Source: Marinilabiliaceae bacterium ANBcel2 (GTDB taxonomy: Bacteria; Bacteroidota; Bacteroidia; Bacteroidales; Marinilabiliaceae). Taken from it: a stretch of 64,000 nt of DNA. The notes under the pieces were generated by a model, which saw nothing but the letters and a program-made list of their open reading frames with translations, searched no databases and was not told the DNA's origin. The stretch lies in assembly GCA_029688995.1 (NCBI GenBank), contig JARULA010000004.1, forward strand, positions 167,566 through 231,565, written 5' to 3'. Position numbers and translations under genes: made by a program. Below are positions 17,985 to 28,800 of the stretch, piece by piece (position 1 is the stretch's first letter; each line of letters starts with the position of its first letter).

Positions 17985-18367
17985 CATATCATCATTGTGA
18001 TATATGAACATATTTAAACCCTTTTTAACTTATAACAGTTAGTTAAAGAGCTCTCTTTTCTTATATTAGATGTTTATTATATAAGATAGGACATTATATT
18101 TGTCTGCCTATAATCGTATATCATAAAAAAATATAAAAAAAACAATAAAGAAATAATTCTTTATTAGAAAACTTTTTTATATTTGCTGACAACAAAAAAT
18201 AGACTAAATGAATAAAACGAACCATAAGTAATTTTTTCTCATAAAAGAGAATCTCAAATTAATGCAAACAATAACTATTATTATGGTAAGTTTTATCTAC
18301 AATTTATATCAAAATACAGGCACGTGAAAAAAGAGAATTTTTAATAACAAATAATTAATTTTTAATT
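17985..18367. promoter_or_regulatory. pckA upstream region with palindrome and -7 element
   Basis: This 383-bp stretch has no gene. It holds a perfect 9-bp inverted repeat AATAAAGAA-ATAA-TTCTTTATT at 18144-18165, followed 12 bp later by TATATTTG (18178-18185), which matches the TAnnTTTG promoter element. The position of the palindrome over the expected -33 region fits an operator, though the sequence is AT-only and could be chance. The leader from there to pckA would be about 180 nt; no known riboswitch class was recognised in it. Confidence 0.4.
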
Positions 18368-19972
18368 ATGGCAAATTTGGACTTAACCAAGTATGGGATT
18401 ACCGGCGTGAAAGAGATTGTTCACAACCCATCTTATGACCAACTATTTAAGGAAGAGACTAATCCCAATCTTGAAGGATTTGAAAAAGGCGTAGTAACTG
18501 AACTTGGCGCCGTAAACGTTATGACGGGAGAATTTACCGGCCGATCTCCCAAAGATAAGTTTATTGTTAAGGATGATAATACCAAAGATACTATTTGGTG
18601 GACATCCGATAAAGCAAAAAATGATAATAAACCAACAACTCCTGAGGTATGGAAAGACCTTAAAGAGTTGGTTAGTAATCAACTTTCAAATAAAAGGTTG
18701 TTTGTAGTTGATACTTTTTGTGGAGCCAACCCCGATACACGTCTTAAAGTACGTTTTATAATGGAGGTTGCATGGCAGGCCCATTTTGTTAAAAATATGT
18801 TCATTCGTCCAACCGAAGAGGAGCTGGCAAATTATGGAGATCCCGATTTTGTATCGATGAATGGTTCTAAAGTAACCAATAAAAAATGGAAAGAGCACGG
18901 ACTAAACTCTGATGTATTTACTGTATTTAACCTGACAGAAAAAATGCAGGTGATTGGAGGTTCGTGGTATGGCGGAGAGATGAAAAAGGGTATATTCGCA
19001 ATGATGAATTACTATCTTCCACTTCAGGGAATAGCATCCATGCATTGTTCTGCTAATGTTGGAAAAGATAATGATACTGCTATATTTTTCGGACTCTCAG
19101 GTACAGGGAAAACAACTCTGTCAACCGATCCTAAACGTCAGCTTATTGGCGACGATGAGCATGGATGGGATGATGATGGAGTTTTCAATTTTGAAGGAGG
19201 TTGTTATGCTAAAACTATCAACCTTGACAAAGATGCTGAACCGGATATATATAATGCAATTAAGCGTGACGCTCTTCTAGAAAATGTAACTGTTGATAAA
19301 GACGGAAAAATTGATTTTGACGATAACTCGGTAACTGAGAATACACGAGTATCATACCCCATTTATCACATAAAAAATATAGTAAAACCGGTATCTAAAG
19401 CAGTACATGCTAAAAAAGTAATATTCCTTACAGCCGATGCATTTGGTGTGCTGCCTCCGGTAGCAAAATTAACTCCTGAACAGACTAAGTACCATTTCCT
19501 TTCAGGATTTACTGCAAAACTTGCAGGTACCGAACGGGGAATTACAGAACCTGTACCAACATTCTCTGCATGTTTTGGAGCTGCTTTCTTAAGTCTGCAC
19601 CCAACAAAATATGGAGAAGAGCTTGTTAAAAGAATGGAAGCAGCAGGAGCCGAAGCATATCTTGTAAATACAGGATGGAACGGTACAGGAAAACGTATAT
19701 CTATTAAAGATACGCGTGCAATTATTGACCGTATTTTGGATGGGTCTATAGAAAAAGCAGAAACAAAAACATTACCTGTTTTCAACCTTGAAATACCAAC
19801 AGCTTTAAAAGAGGTTGACAGCAACATATTAGATCCACGTGACACCTATTCTGATGCCTCACAATGGGATAAAAAAGCAGAAGATCTTGGTGCAAAATTT
19901 GTTAAAAATTTTGAGAGATATACCGATAACGAAGAAGGTAAAGCCCTTGTAAAAGCAGGACCACAATTGTAA
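18368..19972 (+). CDS. pckA: Phosphoenolpyruvate carboxykinase (ATP)
   Basis: A 534-residue enzyme of the ATP-dependent class. It shows the PEPCK P-loop [16 protein letters not shown], the metal-site block [19 protein letters not shown] and the substrate segment [13 protein letters not shown]. It interconverts oxaloacetate and phosphoenolpyruvate. In fermenting Bacteroidota it often runs towards oxaloacetate, fixing CO2 on the way to succinate while making ATP; that direction is inferred here. It is a single-gene unit with a long leader and a strong terminator. Codon choice is noticeably richer in GGT/GGA and ACC/GTA than that of its neighbours, consistent with high expression. Confidence 0.96.
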   Translation: MANLDLTKYGITGVKEIVHNPSYDQLFKEETNPNLEGFEKGVVTELGAVNVMTGEFTGRSPKDKFIVKDDNTKDTIWWTSDKAKNDNKPTTPEVWKDLKELVSNQLSNKRLFVVDTFCGANPDTRLKVRFIMEVAWQAHFVKNMFIRPTEEELANYGDPDFVSMNGSKVTNKKWKEHGLNSDVFTVFNLTEKMQVIGGSWYGGEMKKGIFAMMNYYLPLQGIASMHCSANVGKDNDTAIFFGLSGTGKTTLSTDPKRQLIGDDEHGWDDDGVFNFEGGCYAKTINLDKDAEPDIYNAIKRDALLENVTVDKDGKIDFDDNSVTENTRVSYPIYHIKNIVKPVSKAVHAKKVIFLTADAFGVLPPVAKLTPEQTKYHFLSGFTAKLAGTERGITEPVPTFSACFGAAFLSLHPTKYGEELVKRMEAAGAEAYLVNTGWNGTGKRISIKDTRAIIDRILDGSIEKAETKTLPVFNLEIPTALKEVDSNILDPRDTYSDASQWDKKAEDLGAKFVKNFERYTDNEEGKALVKAGPQL

Positions 19973-19995
19973 GCTACTACCGGAATAAAAAAATA

Positions 19996-20026
19996 AAAAG
20001 GGGTGCTCAAAAACACCCCTTTTTTT
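19996..20026. terminator. Terminator after pckA
   Basis: A stem GGGGTG/CACCCC extended by AAAA/TTTT encloses an 8-nt loop and is followed by a T run. It is symmetric enough to serve also the minus-strand gene ending at 20086. Confidence 0.88.
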
Positions 20027-20085
20027 AATTTTTTAAGAAATCTTTTAAGGCAATTTTTATTAAAATATTGGTAATAAAAAAACTA

Positions 20086-20940
20086 CTAAATTAAACTTTT
20101 CAACCCCTCTTCAAGGCGGGGATACTTAAAATCAAAGCCATCGGCCAGTAATCTTTGCGGTATTACTTGCTGTCCCAATAAAAGCATAGAAGCCGCCTCA
20201 CCATAAATAGTTTTTAATAAAAAAGCAGGTAGTGGTAAAATAGCAGGACGCGATAATACTCTCCCCAAAACTCTAGAAAATTGGCCATTTGTTACTATCT
20301 CAGGAGCAACTAAATTATATACTCCGGTTGGTCGATTTAATTCTACGGCACCAATAAATGCATTAACAACATCATCTATATGAATCCAGGGAAAATATTG
20401 TTTCCCCGAACCAACAGGTCCACCTACACCATATTTAAAAACAGGAAGTAATTTTTTAAATGCTCCTCCCCTATTAGACAAAACAACTCCCAATCGAAAA
20501 ATTGTCAATTCAGCTTTAGAAGAGTCAATTTCTAATGCAGCCGACTCCCAATCACGACAAACATAAGCCAAAAACCCACTATCAAAAAAGGTGGAAAATT
20601 CATCATGAACATTAATATGATCATAAATTCCGGTTGCCGAAACTGAAATAAATTTTTTGGGCGGAGAAGAGAGTGAATTAACAGCATCAACTAAAACTTT
20701 AGTTGTTAAAATTCTACTGTTATATATCTCACTCTTCCATTTTTGACTCCATCTTTTAAAAACAGGTGCCCCGGCTATATTTATAACAGCAATACTACCA
20801 TCAATTAAAGAAGCTATATGAGATGAGCCTTTACTTAAATCACCACGTAAAACCGGGATAACTTCATATCCCCTGTCATAAAAAGATTTAGCTAATTTAT
20901 CACCTATCAAACCATTAATTCCACAAATTGAAATCTTCAT
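20086..20940 (-). CDS. TIGR01777-type epimerase (SDR39U1-like)
   Basis: A 284-residue extended short-chain dehydrogenase-like protein. The nucleotide-binding motif GINGLIGDKLA is at the N-terminus. The segments INIAGAPVFKRWSQKWKSEI and FFPWIHIDDV-like YFPWIHIDDVV are typical of the TIGR01777 family (YfcH, SulA-associated SDR39U1). Its C-terminal DUF1731-like part contains LLGQQVIPQRLLADGF. No reaction is established for the family. It sits 38 bp downstream of cdaA on the same strand. Confidence 0.88.
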   Translation of the reverse strand: MKISICGINGLIGDKLAKSFYDRGYEVIPVLRGDLSKGSSHIASLIDGSIAVINIAGAPVFKRWSQKWKSEIYNSRILTTKVLVDAVNSLSSPPKKFISVSATGIYDHINVHDEFSTFFDSGFLAYVCRDWESAALEIDSSKAELTIFRLGVVLSNRGGAFKKLLPVFKYGVGGPVGSGKQYFPWIHIDDVVNAFIGAVELNRPTGVYNLVAPEIVTNGQFSRVLGRVLSRPAILPLPAFLLKTIYGEAASMLLLGQQVIPQRLLADGFDFKYPRLEEGLKSLI

Positions 20941-20978
20941 ATTAGTTACAGTTATCTATTTGGGTCATTGTTCACAAT

Positions 20979-21761
20979 TTAAGTAATCTCTTTTAATAAC
21001 TGCTCAAGTTTTTGTTCTAATACTTCAACAGAAATATTAATATCACCTTTCCCCCCTTTAAAAAAAGAGATACGGCCATTTTCTTCAGACACAACTATCG
21101 AAGCTGCATCTGTCGATTCAGTAATTCCCATTGCAGCACGATGTCGTAGTCCTAAATGTTTAGGTAAATTCATATTTTGAGATACAGGTAAAATACAGCC
21201 AGCTGCTTTCACTTTACTTTTACTTATGATTACGGCTCCATCGTGCAACGGACTATTTTTATAAAATATTGATTTCAACAGCTGTCTTGATATCACAGCA
21301 TTTAACAGTTCACCTGTTTGAACAAAATCAATTAACTCTGATCGTCTTGTAATAACAATTAATACTCCTGTTTTACTTTTACTTAACTCGCCACATGCCT
21401 GTACTACCGGCTTAATATAAAATCTCATCATACCGGGAGATTTACTCTCGAAGAAACTATCTACGGTAAAACGATTTGCTATATTATACTTACTGCCCAT
21501 CAATAATAAAAATCGCCTAATCTCCTGATGAAAAACAACTATAATAGCTAACACGCCAACATTTACAAAATTATCCAGAATGGTTGATGATAGCTCCATA
21601 TTTAAAGCTTTTATCATCAACCAAAAAACGATAAAAACAAAAATACCGGCAAAGATATTTAAAGCTACCGTTCCTTTAATCAACTTATATAACCGGAACA
21701 TAAGATATGCCACCAAAGCAATATCAATAATATCTATTAAGCGTATATCAAGAAAAGTCAT
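20979..21761 (-). CDS. cdaA: Diadenylate cyclase CdaA
   Basis: A 260-residue membrane enzyme that makes cyclic di-AMP from two ATP. Three hydrophobic helices fill the first 90 residues, followed by the DAC domain. The two diagnostic motifs are present: DGA in SPLHDGAVIISK and RHR in LGLRHRAAMG. c-di-AMP controls osmotic and potassium balance in many bacteria. The gene lies 33 bp downstream of folP, a pairing common in Bacteroidota. The usual firmicute partner CdaR is absent here. Confidence 0.93.
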   Translation of the reverse strand: MTFLDIRLIDIIDIALVAYLMFRLYKLIKGTVALNIFAGIFVFIVFWLMIKALNMELSSTILDNFVNVGVLAIIVVFHQEIRRFLLLMGSKYNIANRFTVDSFFESKSPGMMRFYIKPVVQACGELSKSKTGVLIVITRRSELIDFVQTGELLNAVISRQLLKSIFYKNSPLHDGAVIISKSKVKAAGCILPVSQNMNLPKHLGLRHRAAMGITESTDAASIVVSEENGRISFFKGGKGDINISVEVLEQKLEQLLKEIT

Positions 21762-21794
21762 TCCAGAATAAGTTATAAATATTAATAATAAAAA

Positions 21795-22658
21795 TCAAGC
21801 AGAGTGTGAAACCAACTTTATACATTCACTCGCCTCTTTAACATCATGAACCCGTAATACAGAAGCTCCTTTAGTTAAAGCTAAAGTGTTTAAAACTGTT
21901 GTACCGTTTAATGAGGTTTCTGCACTACCTCCCAGAACTTTATAAATCATCGATTTTCGTGATAATCCAACTAAGATAGGCAAGTCAAAAAGTGCTAACT
22001 GATCAAGATTATGCAAAAGCTCATAATTATGCTCAATTGACTTCCCAAAACCAAAACCAGGATCAATTATAATATCACTTACACCTTTAATTCGCAACTG
22101 ATCAATTTTTTTTGCAAACCAAAGAGAAACATCTGCCACCACATCATCATAGTAAGGTGTCTGCTGCATAGTTTGAGGAGTACCCTGTATATGAGTTAAA
22201 ACATAGGGAACTTTTAATTCTCCAATAACATTAAACATATTTTGGTCCATTTCACCTCCGGAAATATCATTTATAATATCAGCGCCCTCTTCAACAACCT
22301 TTCGCGCTATATCACTCCTAAATGTATCAACTGAAATAATCAGTTCGGGAAATGTCTTGCGTAACAATTTTAAAATCGGTAAAACCCTATCAGTCTCTTC
22401 CTCTGGTGTAATATTTTTTGCACCCGGACGGGTAGAGAAAGCCCCAATATCAACCATTAAACCACCCTCTTCTAATATAGATTCTACTCGTTTTATTACA
22501 TCATTTGAACTATTATATCTACTATGGCGATAAAATGAATCGGGAGTGATGTTGATAATGCCCATAACGGACGGGCTGGCAATATTAATTAATTCTCCTC
22601 TACAGTTTATATATTTTTTTTTATTAAAAAACTGTTTTTCAGCTTTGGCTAACTCCAT
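21795..22658 (-). CDS. folP: Dihydropteroate synthase
   Basis: A 287-residue TIM-barrel enzyme joining p-aminobenzoate to hydroxymethyldihydropterin pyrophosphate in folate synthesis; it is the target of sulfonamides. Visible signatures are INITPDSFY, VDIGAFSTRPGAK, ADIINDISGG, IIDPGFGFGKSIEHNYELL and VGLSRKSMIYKVLG, ending with RVHDV. The N-terminus is about 20 residues longer than the shortest homologs. It is the first gene of the folP-cdaA-epimerase group and is divergent from the DoxX gene. Confidence 0.95.
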   Translation of the reverse strand: MELAKAEKQFFNKKKYINCRGELINIASPSVMGIINITPDSFYRHSRYNSSNDVIKRVESILEEGGLMVDIGAFSTRPGAKNITPEEETDRVLPILKLLRKTFPELIISVDTFRSDIARKVVEEGADIINDISGGEMDQNMFNVIGELKVPYVLTHIQGTPQTMQQTPYYDDVVADVSLWFAKKIDQLRIKGVSDIIIDPGFGFGKSIEHNYELLHNLDQLALFDLPILVGLSRKSMIYKVLGGSAETSLNGTTVLNTLALTKGASVLRVHDVKEASECIKLVSHSA

Positions 22659-22817
22659 TATAAAATATTATTAGTTATATGATAACCGATACATTACAAA
22701 AGAAAAGAAAAAGAGATTAATATCAAATTAATTTCCTGTCAGGTCGCTAATTTTTGGTAATTTTGCCATTACTTAAGTGAAAAACAACAGGATTATAACA
22801 AAAAAAATTAACAAGCT

Positions 22818-24062
22818 ATGGCTATTACAGCATCGATAAAGTTTTTATGCAGATTAATACCTGCAGCTGTATTTATATTTTCAGGTTTTGTCAAAGCAGT
22901 TGATCCTACAGGAGGGGCTGTTAAATTTGAAGACTATTTTGAAGCTTTTCACCTTAACTGGCTTATACCATTATCGATGTTCTTTTCAATAACTCTTGCA
23001 GTTTTTGAATTCCTGTTGGGCTTTTATATTCTAATAAACCTCTTTACCAAAAAAACAGCAACCATTGCACTTATAGTGATTAGCTTTTTTACGGCACTCA
23101 CCTTTTTTATAGCAATATTTAATCCCGTAGAAGATTGTGGCTGTTTTGGAGAAGCAATTATTCTTACTAACTGGCAAACATTCTGGAAAAACATTTTTGT
23201 TCTTCTTTTTACTCTTCTTTTTTATAGCTTAAGAAAACAGTATTATCAGCCCTTAAAAGGTATAAAACTATTACTTGCAGCAGTAGTTCCATTTTTATAC
23301 ATAGCAGGCTTATCGTTTTATAGTCTAAATAACTTACCGCCACTTGATTTTAGAAATTATAAAATAGGAAACAACATTGAGGAGTTAATGTCAATACCTA
23401 AAGGTGAAGATCATCCCGAATATGAAACCATATTCATACTTGAAAAAGATGGTGAAAAACGTGAATTTACAGTTGATGATTATCCTTATGAGGATACCAC
23501 ATGGGTATATGTTGACAGATATACAGAGTTGATAAAAGAGGGATATACTCCCCCTTTAGAAGATTTTTACATTTTCGATGCTGAACTGGATTATGAGGTA
23601 ACCAATGAAATAACCACAATGACTGGTGCCCAATTTCTTTTTATCTCCCCGGATATAACTAAAATTGATAAAAGAAGTGCTGAAGCAGCAAAAGAACTGG
23701 CCCAAAATGCTGATTTACAAAACATCCCTTTTTACTGCTTAACTGCATCAAGCGATGAAGAGACGTCTCAATTTGAAAAGAGATATAATACAGACTTTCA
23801 TTATCTTATATCTGATCAGGTCACATTAAAAACAATGATAAGATCAAATCCCGGTCTCATTTTACTGTATGATGGAACAATTATAGGTAAATGGCACTAT
23901 AATAATATACCAAATACTGAAATTACAAATAATACTTTGACATATTCAATTAAAGAGAATCAAGCTAAAAACAGATCCCTTTTTATATGGTCAAATGCCT
24001 TGGGAATACTGCTTTTTATAATATTAATATTTTCAAGTAAAACTAAAAATAGAAAAAAATGA
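22818..24062 (+). CDS. DoxX/MauE-like membrane protein (BT_3928 type)
   Basis: A 414-residue inner-membrane protein. Residues 1-175 form a DoxX-like bundle of four to five helices with the cysteine pair [11 protein letters not shown] on the third loop, the pattern expected of a thiol-redox membrane protein. The middle part (about 180-380) is extracytoplasmic and carries a thioredoxin-like stretch without a CxxC pair. A last helix lies at the C-terminus ([17 protein letters not shown]). The gene precedes tpiA with a 4-bp ATGA overlap, an arrangement conserved in Bacteroidota. The substrate is unknown. Confidence 0.82.
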   Translation: MAITASIKFLCRLIPAAVFIFSGFVKAVDPTGGAVKFEDYFEAFHLNWLIPLSMFFSITLAVFEFLLGFYILINLFTKKTATIALIVISFFTALTFFIAIFNPVEDCGCFGEAIILTNWQTFWKNIFVLLFTLLFYSLRKQYYQPLKGIKLLLAAVVPFLYIAGLSFYSLNNLPPLDFRNYKIGNNIEELMSIPKGEDHPEYETIFILEKDGEKREFTVDDYPYEDTTWVYVDRYTELIKEGYTPPLEDFYIFDAELDYEVTNEITTMTGAQFLFISPDITKIDKRSAEAAKELAQNADLQNIPFYCLTASSDEETSQFEKRYNTDFHYLISDQVTLKTMIRSNPGLILLYDGTIIGKWHYNNIPNTEITNNTLTYSIKENQAKNRSLFIWSNALGILLFIILIFSSKTKNRKK

Positions 24063-24814
24063 GACAAAACATTGTTGCAGGAAACTGGAAAATGAACAAA
24101 ACCCTACAAGAGGGTATAGACCTTGCTAAAGAGGTTAACCAAAAAGCAGGCAACACAACCCTTAACTGTAAAGTGGTACTAGGAACTCCATTTATTCATA
24201 TTACCGAAGCTGTAAAAGCTGTTGACAAAAACAGAGTAAGCATATCAGCTCAAAACTGTGCTGACAAAGAATCAGGAGCTTATACAGGAGAAGTTTCTGC
24301 TGCTATGGTTAAATCAACCGGAGCTGAATATGTGATTTTAGGTCATTCCGAAAGAAGAGCTTATTATGGAGAGAATGAAGCAATATTAAAAGAGAAGACC
24401 GATTTAGCTTTAAAAAATGAGCTAAAACCTATTTTCTGTATTGGTGAAGTATTATCAGAGCGCGAATCCGAAAAGCACTTCGAAGTAGTTAAAAAACAGG
24501 TTGAAGAGTCTCTTTTTCACCTTTCAACTGAAGAGTTCAGCAACATAGTACTTGCTTATGAGCCTGTATGGGCAATAGGAACAGGTAAAACAGCAACAAC
24601 AGAACAGGCTCAGGAGATGCACGCATTTATCCGTAATCTTGTTGCCGAAAAATATGGTAAAGAGACAGCTGAAAACGTTTCAATTTTATATGGTGGAAGC
24701 TGCAAGCCTGATAATGCTAAAGAGCTCTTTTCTAATCCTGATGTTGACGGTGGATTAATAGGCGGAGCTTCTCTAAAAGCAGATGACTTTATGGGAATAA
24801 TTGATGCTTTTTAA
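24059..24814 (+). CDS. tpiA: Triose-phosphate isomerase
   Basis: A 251-residue glycolytic enzyme interconverting dihydroxyacetone phosphate and glyceraldehyde 3-phosphate. It has the N-terminal AGNWKMNKT with the catalytic lysine, the electrophile histidine in [12 protein letters not shown], and the catalytic glutamate with the mobile loop 6 in [15 protein letters not shown]. The phosphate-binding segment is [10 protein letters not shown]. Translation is probably coupled to the upstream DoxX gene through the ATGA overlap. A terminator follows within 30 bp. Confidence 0.96.
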   Translation: MRQNIVAGNWKMNKTLQEGIDLAKEVNQKAGNTTLNCKVVLGTPFIHITEAVKAVDKNRVSISAQNCADKESGAYTGEVSAAMVKSTGAEYVILGHSERRAYYGENEAILKEKTDLALKNELKPIFCIGEVLSERESEKHFEVVKKQVEESLFHLSTEEFSNIVLAYEPVWAIGTGKTATTEQAQEMHAFIRNLVAEKYGKETAENVSILYGGSCKPDNAKELFSNPDVDGGLIGGASLKADDFMGIIDAF

Positions 24815-24841
24815 GATACAGAGATAAAACAATCTTATTAT

Positions 24842-24877
24842 AAAGGAGACTGGCTCTTATTTCAGTCTCCTTTTTTA
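24842..24877 (+). terminator. Terminator after tpiA
   Basis: An 11-bp stem AAAGGAGACTG / CAGTCTCCTTT encloses a 10-nt loop and is followed directly by a T run, 28 bp beyond the tpiA stop. Confidence 0.88.
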
Positions 24878-24948
24878 ATAGATCTAAAAAGTTGATGTTA
24901 CCATCAGTTAGGAGCTCACAACAATATAGAAAATAGTAATATAATAAA

Positions 24949-25797
24949 ATGAACTATTTTAAAATTACTGCAAAACTAACTCCATATAACAAAGATGCCG
25001 CAGATATTTTGGCTGCTCTTTTAGCCAAAAAAGGATTTGAAAGTTTTGAAGATATGGAAGATGGAGTGGCAGCATATATTAAAGAGTGTAATTACACTCC
25101 AGAATCTTTAGCTGCAATTAATATACCTTTCCCCCAAATAGAGATAACATTTAACCGGGACTTAATTCCATCACAAAACTGGAATATTGAGTGGGAAAAA
25201 AACTATTTTCAACCAATAGATATAAAAAAAAGATACATTGTAAGAAGCCCATTCCATAGTAAAAGCACTACTATTCCCAATGAAATTATTATCCAGCCTA
25301 AAATGTCATTTGGAACAGGACATCATGAAACCACATCAATGATGATGGAATTTATTCTTGAAAGTGATATAGAGAATAAAAAAATTCTGGACATGGGATG
25401 TGGAACAGCAATTCTGTCAATAATGGCTTCAATGGAAGGAGCATCAAAAATCACTGCCATTGATATTGATCCCTGGTGCATAAAAAACAGCAAAGAGAAT
25501 TGTCAATTAAATAACATTGATAATATTGAAATAATTAAGGGAAACTCTTCAACATTATTAAATAAGGCACACTCTTTTGATATTATAATGGCCAATATAA
25601 ACCGTAATATTCTTCTCGAAGATATTCCAAGCTATGTAAAAGCTTTAAAGTTGGGCGGACAATTAATATTGAGTGGTTTCTATAATTATGATATAGAAGA
25701 AATAGATAAATGTGCCAAAAAAAACAATTTGTCATTAAAAAAAAGAAAAGAGCACAACCAATGGAGCTCTATTGCGTATGAATTGAATGAGAAGTGA
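24949..25797 (+). CDS. prmA: Ribosomal protein L11 methyltransferase
   Basis: A 282-residue SAM-dependent methyltransferase that trimethylates L11. The N-terminal substrate-binding domain covers about residues 1-100. The catalytic domain shows the PrmA block MSFGTGHHETTSMM, the SAM-binding motif LDMGCGTAILSIMA, and the NIN motif in IIMANINRNIL, the counterpart of NPPY. Length matches the family. It ends 10 bp before the likely start of the large secreted protein, so the two probably share a transcript. Confidence 0.93.
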   Translation: MNYFKITAKLTPYNKDAADILAALLAKKGFESFEDMEDGVAAYIKECNYTPESLAAINIPFPQIEITFNRDLIPSQNWNIEWEKNYFQPIDIKKRYIVRSPFHSKSTTIPNEIIIQPKMSFGTGHHETTSMMMEFILESDIENKKILDMGCGTAILSIMASMEGASKITAIDIDPWCIKNSKENCQLNNIDNIEIIKGNSSTLLNKAHSFDIIMANINRNILLEDIPSYVKALKLGGQLILSGFYNYDIEEIDKCAKKNNLSLKKRKEHNQWSSIAYELNEK

Positions 25798-25807
25798 GAG
25801 ATTAATA

Positions 25808-28800
25808 ATGATTAGATTTGCTGTTATAGTTATAGTATCAATTTTTGTTTTCAAACCTGTTTCGGGTAACAACAGTTTTACTGAAGGTGGTACCGGGAGT
25901 TTTCTGGATATAATAGATGATATATACAGTATATCATCCGACCGACGTGCGGCTCGCAATTTTATGAGCAAGATTGAGGATTTTTGGGAATCACCCTCTC
26001 TTTCTCAAAACATTAAAGAGGATATTGTTCAAATTGCAGATTTAATGCTCGAGCAAAGAGCAAGACCATTTCCGGAGTATCACAACTACCTTAAAACAGT
26101 AATAACCTTTGTGGATGACCAACATCCCGAAAAAAAATTAACCGACTGGCATAATGCAATCAATAGTCTGCTTTCGAACCCCGACATTCCATTAAGGCAT
26201 GTAAATAATCTTTTTGAAATAACTTTTGATCTACTTGAAAACAATATAATATTCTCTACACCTGCAGTTACATGGTATGGAAAAAATCCTTCATATAACT
26301 TTTTATATACCGACTCTCTCTATTTAAATATTACAAACAATACAACAATAACCTGTAAAGTTCGTCAGGACACTATTTCTATATATAATACAAAAGGAAC
26401 TCTCAATTTAATGAGTGGTGAATGGAATGGTGAAGGGGGAGTAATAACATGGGAGCAGAGTGGATTTGATAGAAACAGTGTATATGCAGAGATTAATATA
26501 TACAAAATTGATATGACACGAAACAGATTCAACATCGACAGTGTTAAATTTTATAACCGCAATTTCTTTAATCACTATCTAAAAGGAGATTTAAGTCATA
26601 GAGTACGACATATAAGAACACCCTCTGCAAGTTCATATCCACAATTTGAATCATTCGAACAAAGATATACTATTGAAAATATTCAACCTGGCTTTAATTA
26701 TGAAGGAGGATTTTCTCAGCACGGAGCAAAAGTGTTAGGATCGGGAACAGATGAAAATCCGGCAAAAATTGAAATATTCAGAAACGACACACTTTTTATA
26801 ACAGCTAAGTCACAAAGATTTGCATTACGAGAAGATCAAATAGTAAGCAATCAATCACAAATAGAAATTGATATTGATGATAACAGCATTTCTCATCCCG
26901 GACTGCTTTTTAAGTATATGCACGAAAAACAAGAGGTGCAACTAATACGTGACGGTGACGGTATATCAAGAACCCCATTCTACAACTCATACCACAACAT
27001 CTATATGGATGTTGAAATGATGACCTGGATTTTAAATGACTCCTTTATGAGTATGGGTATGTCTCCGGGAGCAGCCGAAAACCATGCAATATTTGAATCA
27101 ATCAGCTATTTTAGAGAATCATATTTCAACCGTCTTCAGGGAATAGAAAGCACTCATCCCCTTCAGGGAATAATGAACTGCTACAGAGAATATAAAAAAG
27201 AACCTTTTACTGCAAAAGAGTATGCACAATTCAGGGGATTGCCCCAAAACCAAATACGCCAGCAACTTCTTGATCTTACAATAAAAGGATTTGTTAATTA
27301 CAGCACAACAACCGATTCAATCTATGTAAATTCAAAGCTGAAAAATTACCTGCAATTTAGAGCACAATTAAAAGATTACGATGTAATTCGATTTAGGTCA
27401 CAAACACCACGAATGACACCTAACGCTATTTTTGACCTTCGAAATTATGATCTTGAATTAAAAGGAGTAAAAAACGTTTCAATAAGTGATAAACAAAATG
27501 TTACATTTTTCCCTGATGAAGAGAGGTTATTACTTAAAAAAGATCGCAATTTCAGCTTTGATGGGGCAATATCATCAGGAATGATAAGTATGCACGGTAA
27601 TGGTTTTATCTTTAATTACGAAGATTTTAGAATTGATTTGGATAGAATTGATTCTCTGCAAATGGCAATTCATACCGGAGGAGTAGACAGTTACGGGAGA
27701 CCTGTTACACAAAGGATTAACAACACAGTTTCAGAACTTTCGGGCTATCTTCAAATTGATAAACCCGACAATAAATCGGGCAACAAAGATAATCCCCAAT
27801 ATCCAATATTAACAAGCACCACCAACTCATTTGTATACTACGACTACCAGTCGGTACAAAACGGAGCATACAAAAGAGAAGAATTCTATTTTAAGCTTGA
27901 TCCTTTTGAAATGAAGAGTTTAAACAGACTCAATAGAAATAATATTGAGTTTACAGGAGATTTCCACTCCAATATTTTTCCGGTAATTGAAGAGACACTA
28001 ATAGTGAGAGATGACCGGTCATTAGGTTTTAACCGTGAAACTCCCGCCGAGGGTTATAATATATATAATCAAAGAGCAACATTTACAAACAGTATTGATT
28101 TAAGCAATAAGGGATTAATTGGGTCGGGAACCCTCTCCTACATCACAACAGAAGCCTTTTCGCACGAATTTACCTTTTTGCCTGAAGAGACGCACGGACT
28201 GGCAGAAAGGTTCGAGGTAAATCCATCGTCAACGGGTATTGAGTTTCCTGACTTGCAAGGAAGCGAAATTGCGGTTAACTATCTCCCCTATGAAGAGGAG
28301 CTTTTAGCAGACATAACTCAGGAGCCATTCTCGATCTTTAATAATGAAGCTTTTTTATCAGGAGATATAAATATTTCTCCTAACGGACTGGCAGGTGGCG
28401 GACGATTAGATATTGCAGAGACTTACTTAATCTCGGATAACTACATAATGGAAGAGAATGTAGTAATAGCAGATACCGCCGATTTTAATATATCCATAGA
28501 TGAGAGTGCAGATGAGGTGAGTTTTAAAACAGATAATCTACTGGCACATATTGATTTTGAAGAGAGAAAAGGGACCTTTAGCTCACATGATGCAGGCAGT
28601 AAAATTGACTTTACCGAAAACAGATATATTGCCTATATAAGCGATTTCTCATGGAATATGGACAATAATGAGATTAGTTTAGGCTCTTCCGGGTCAGAGG
28701 GCAACAGATTTGTATCAACCCATCGTCGTCAGGACTCTCTTGATTTTTATGTTCCCCTGGCAAATTATGATATACAAAACCATATTATACATTCAAGGGA

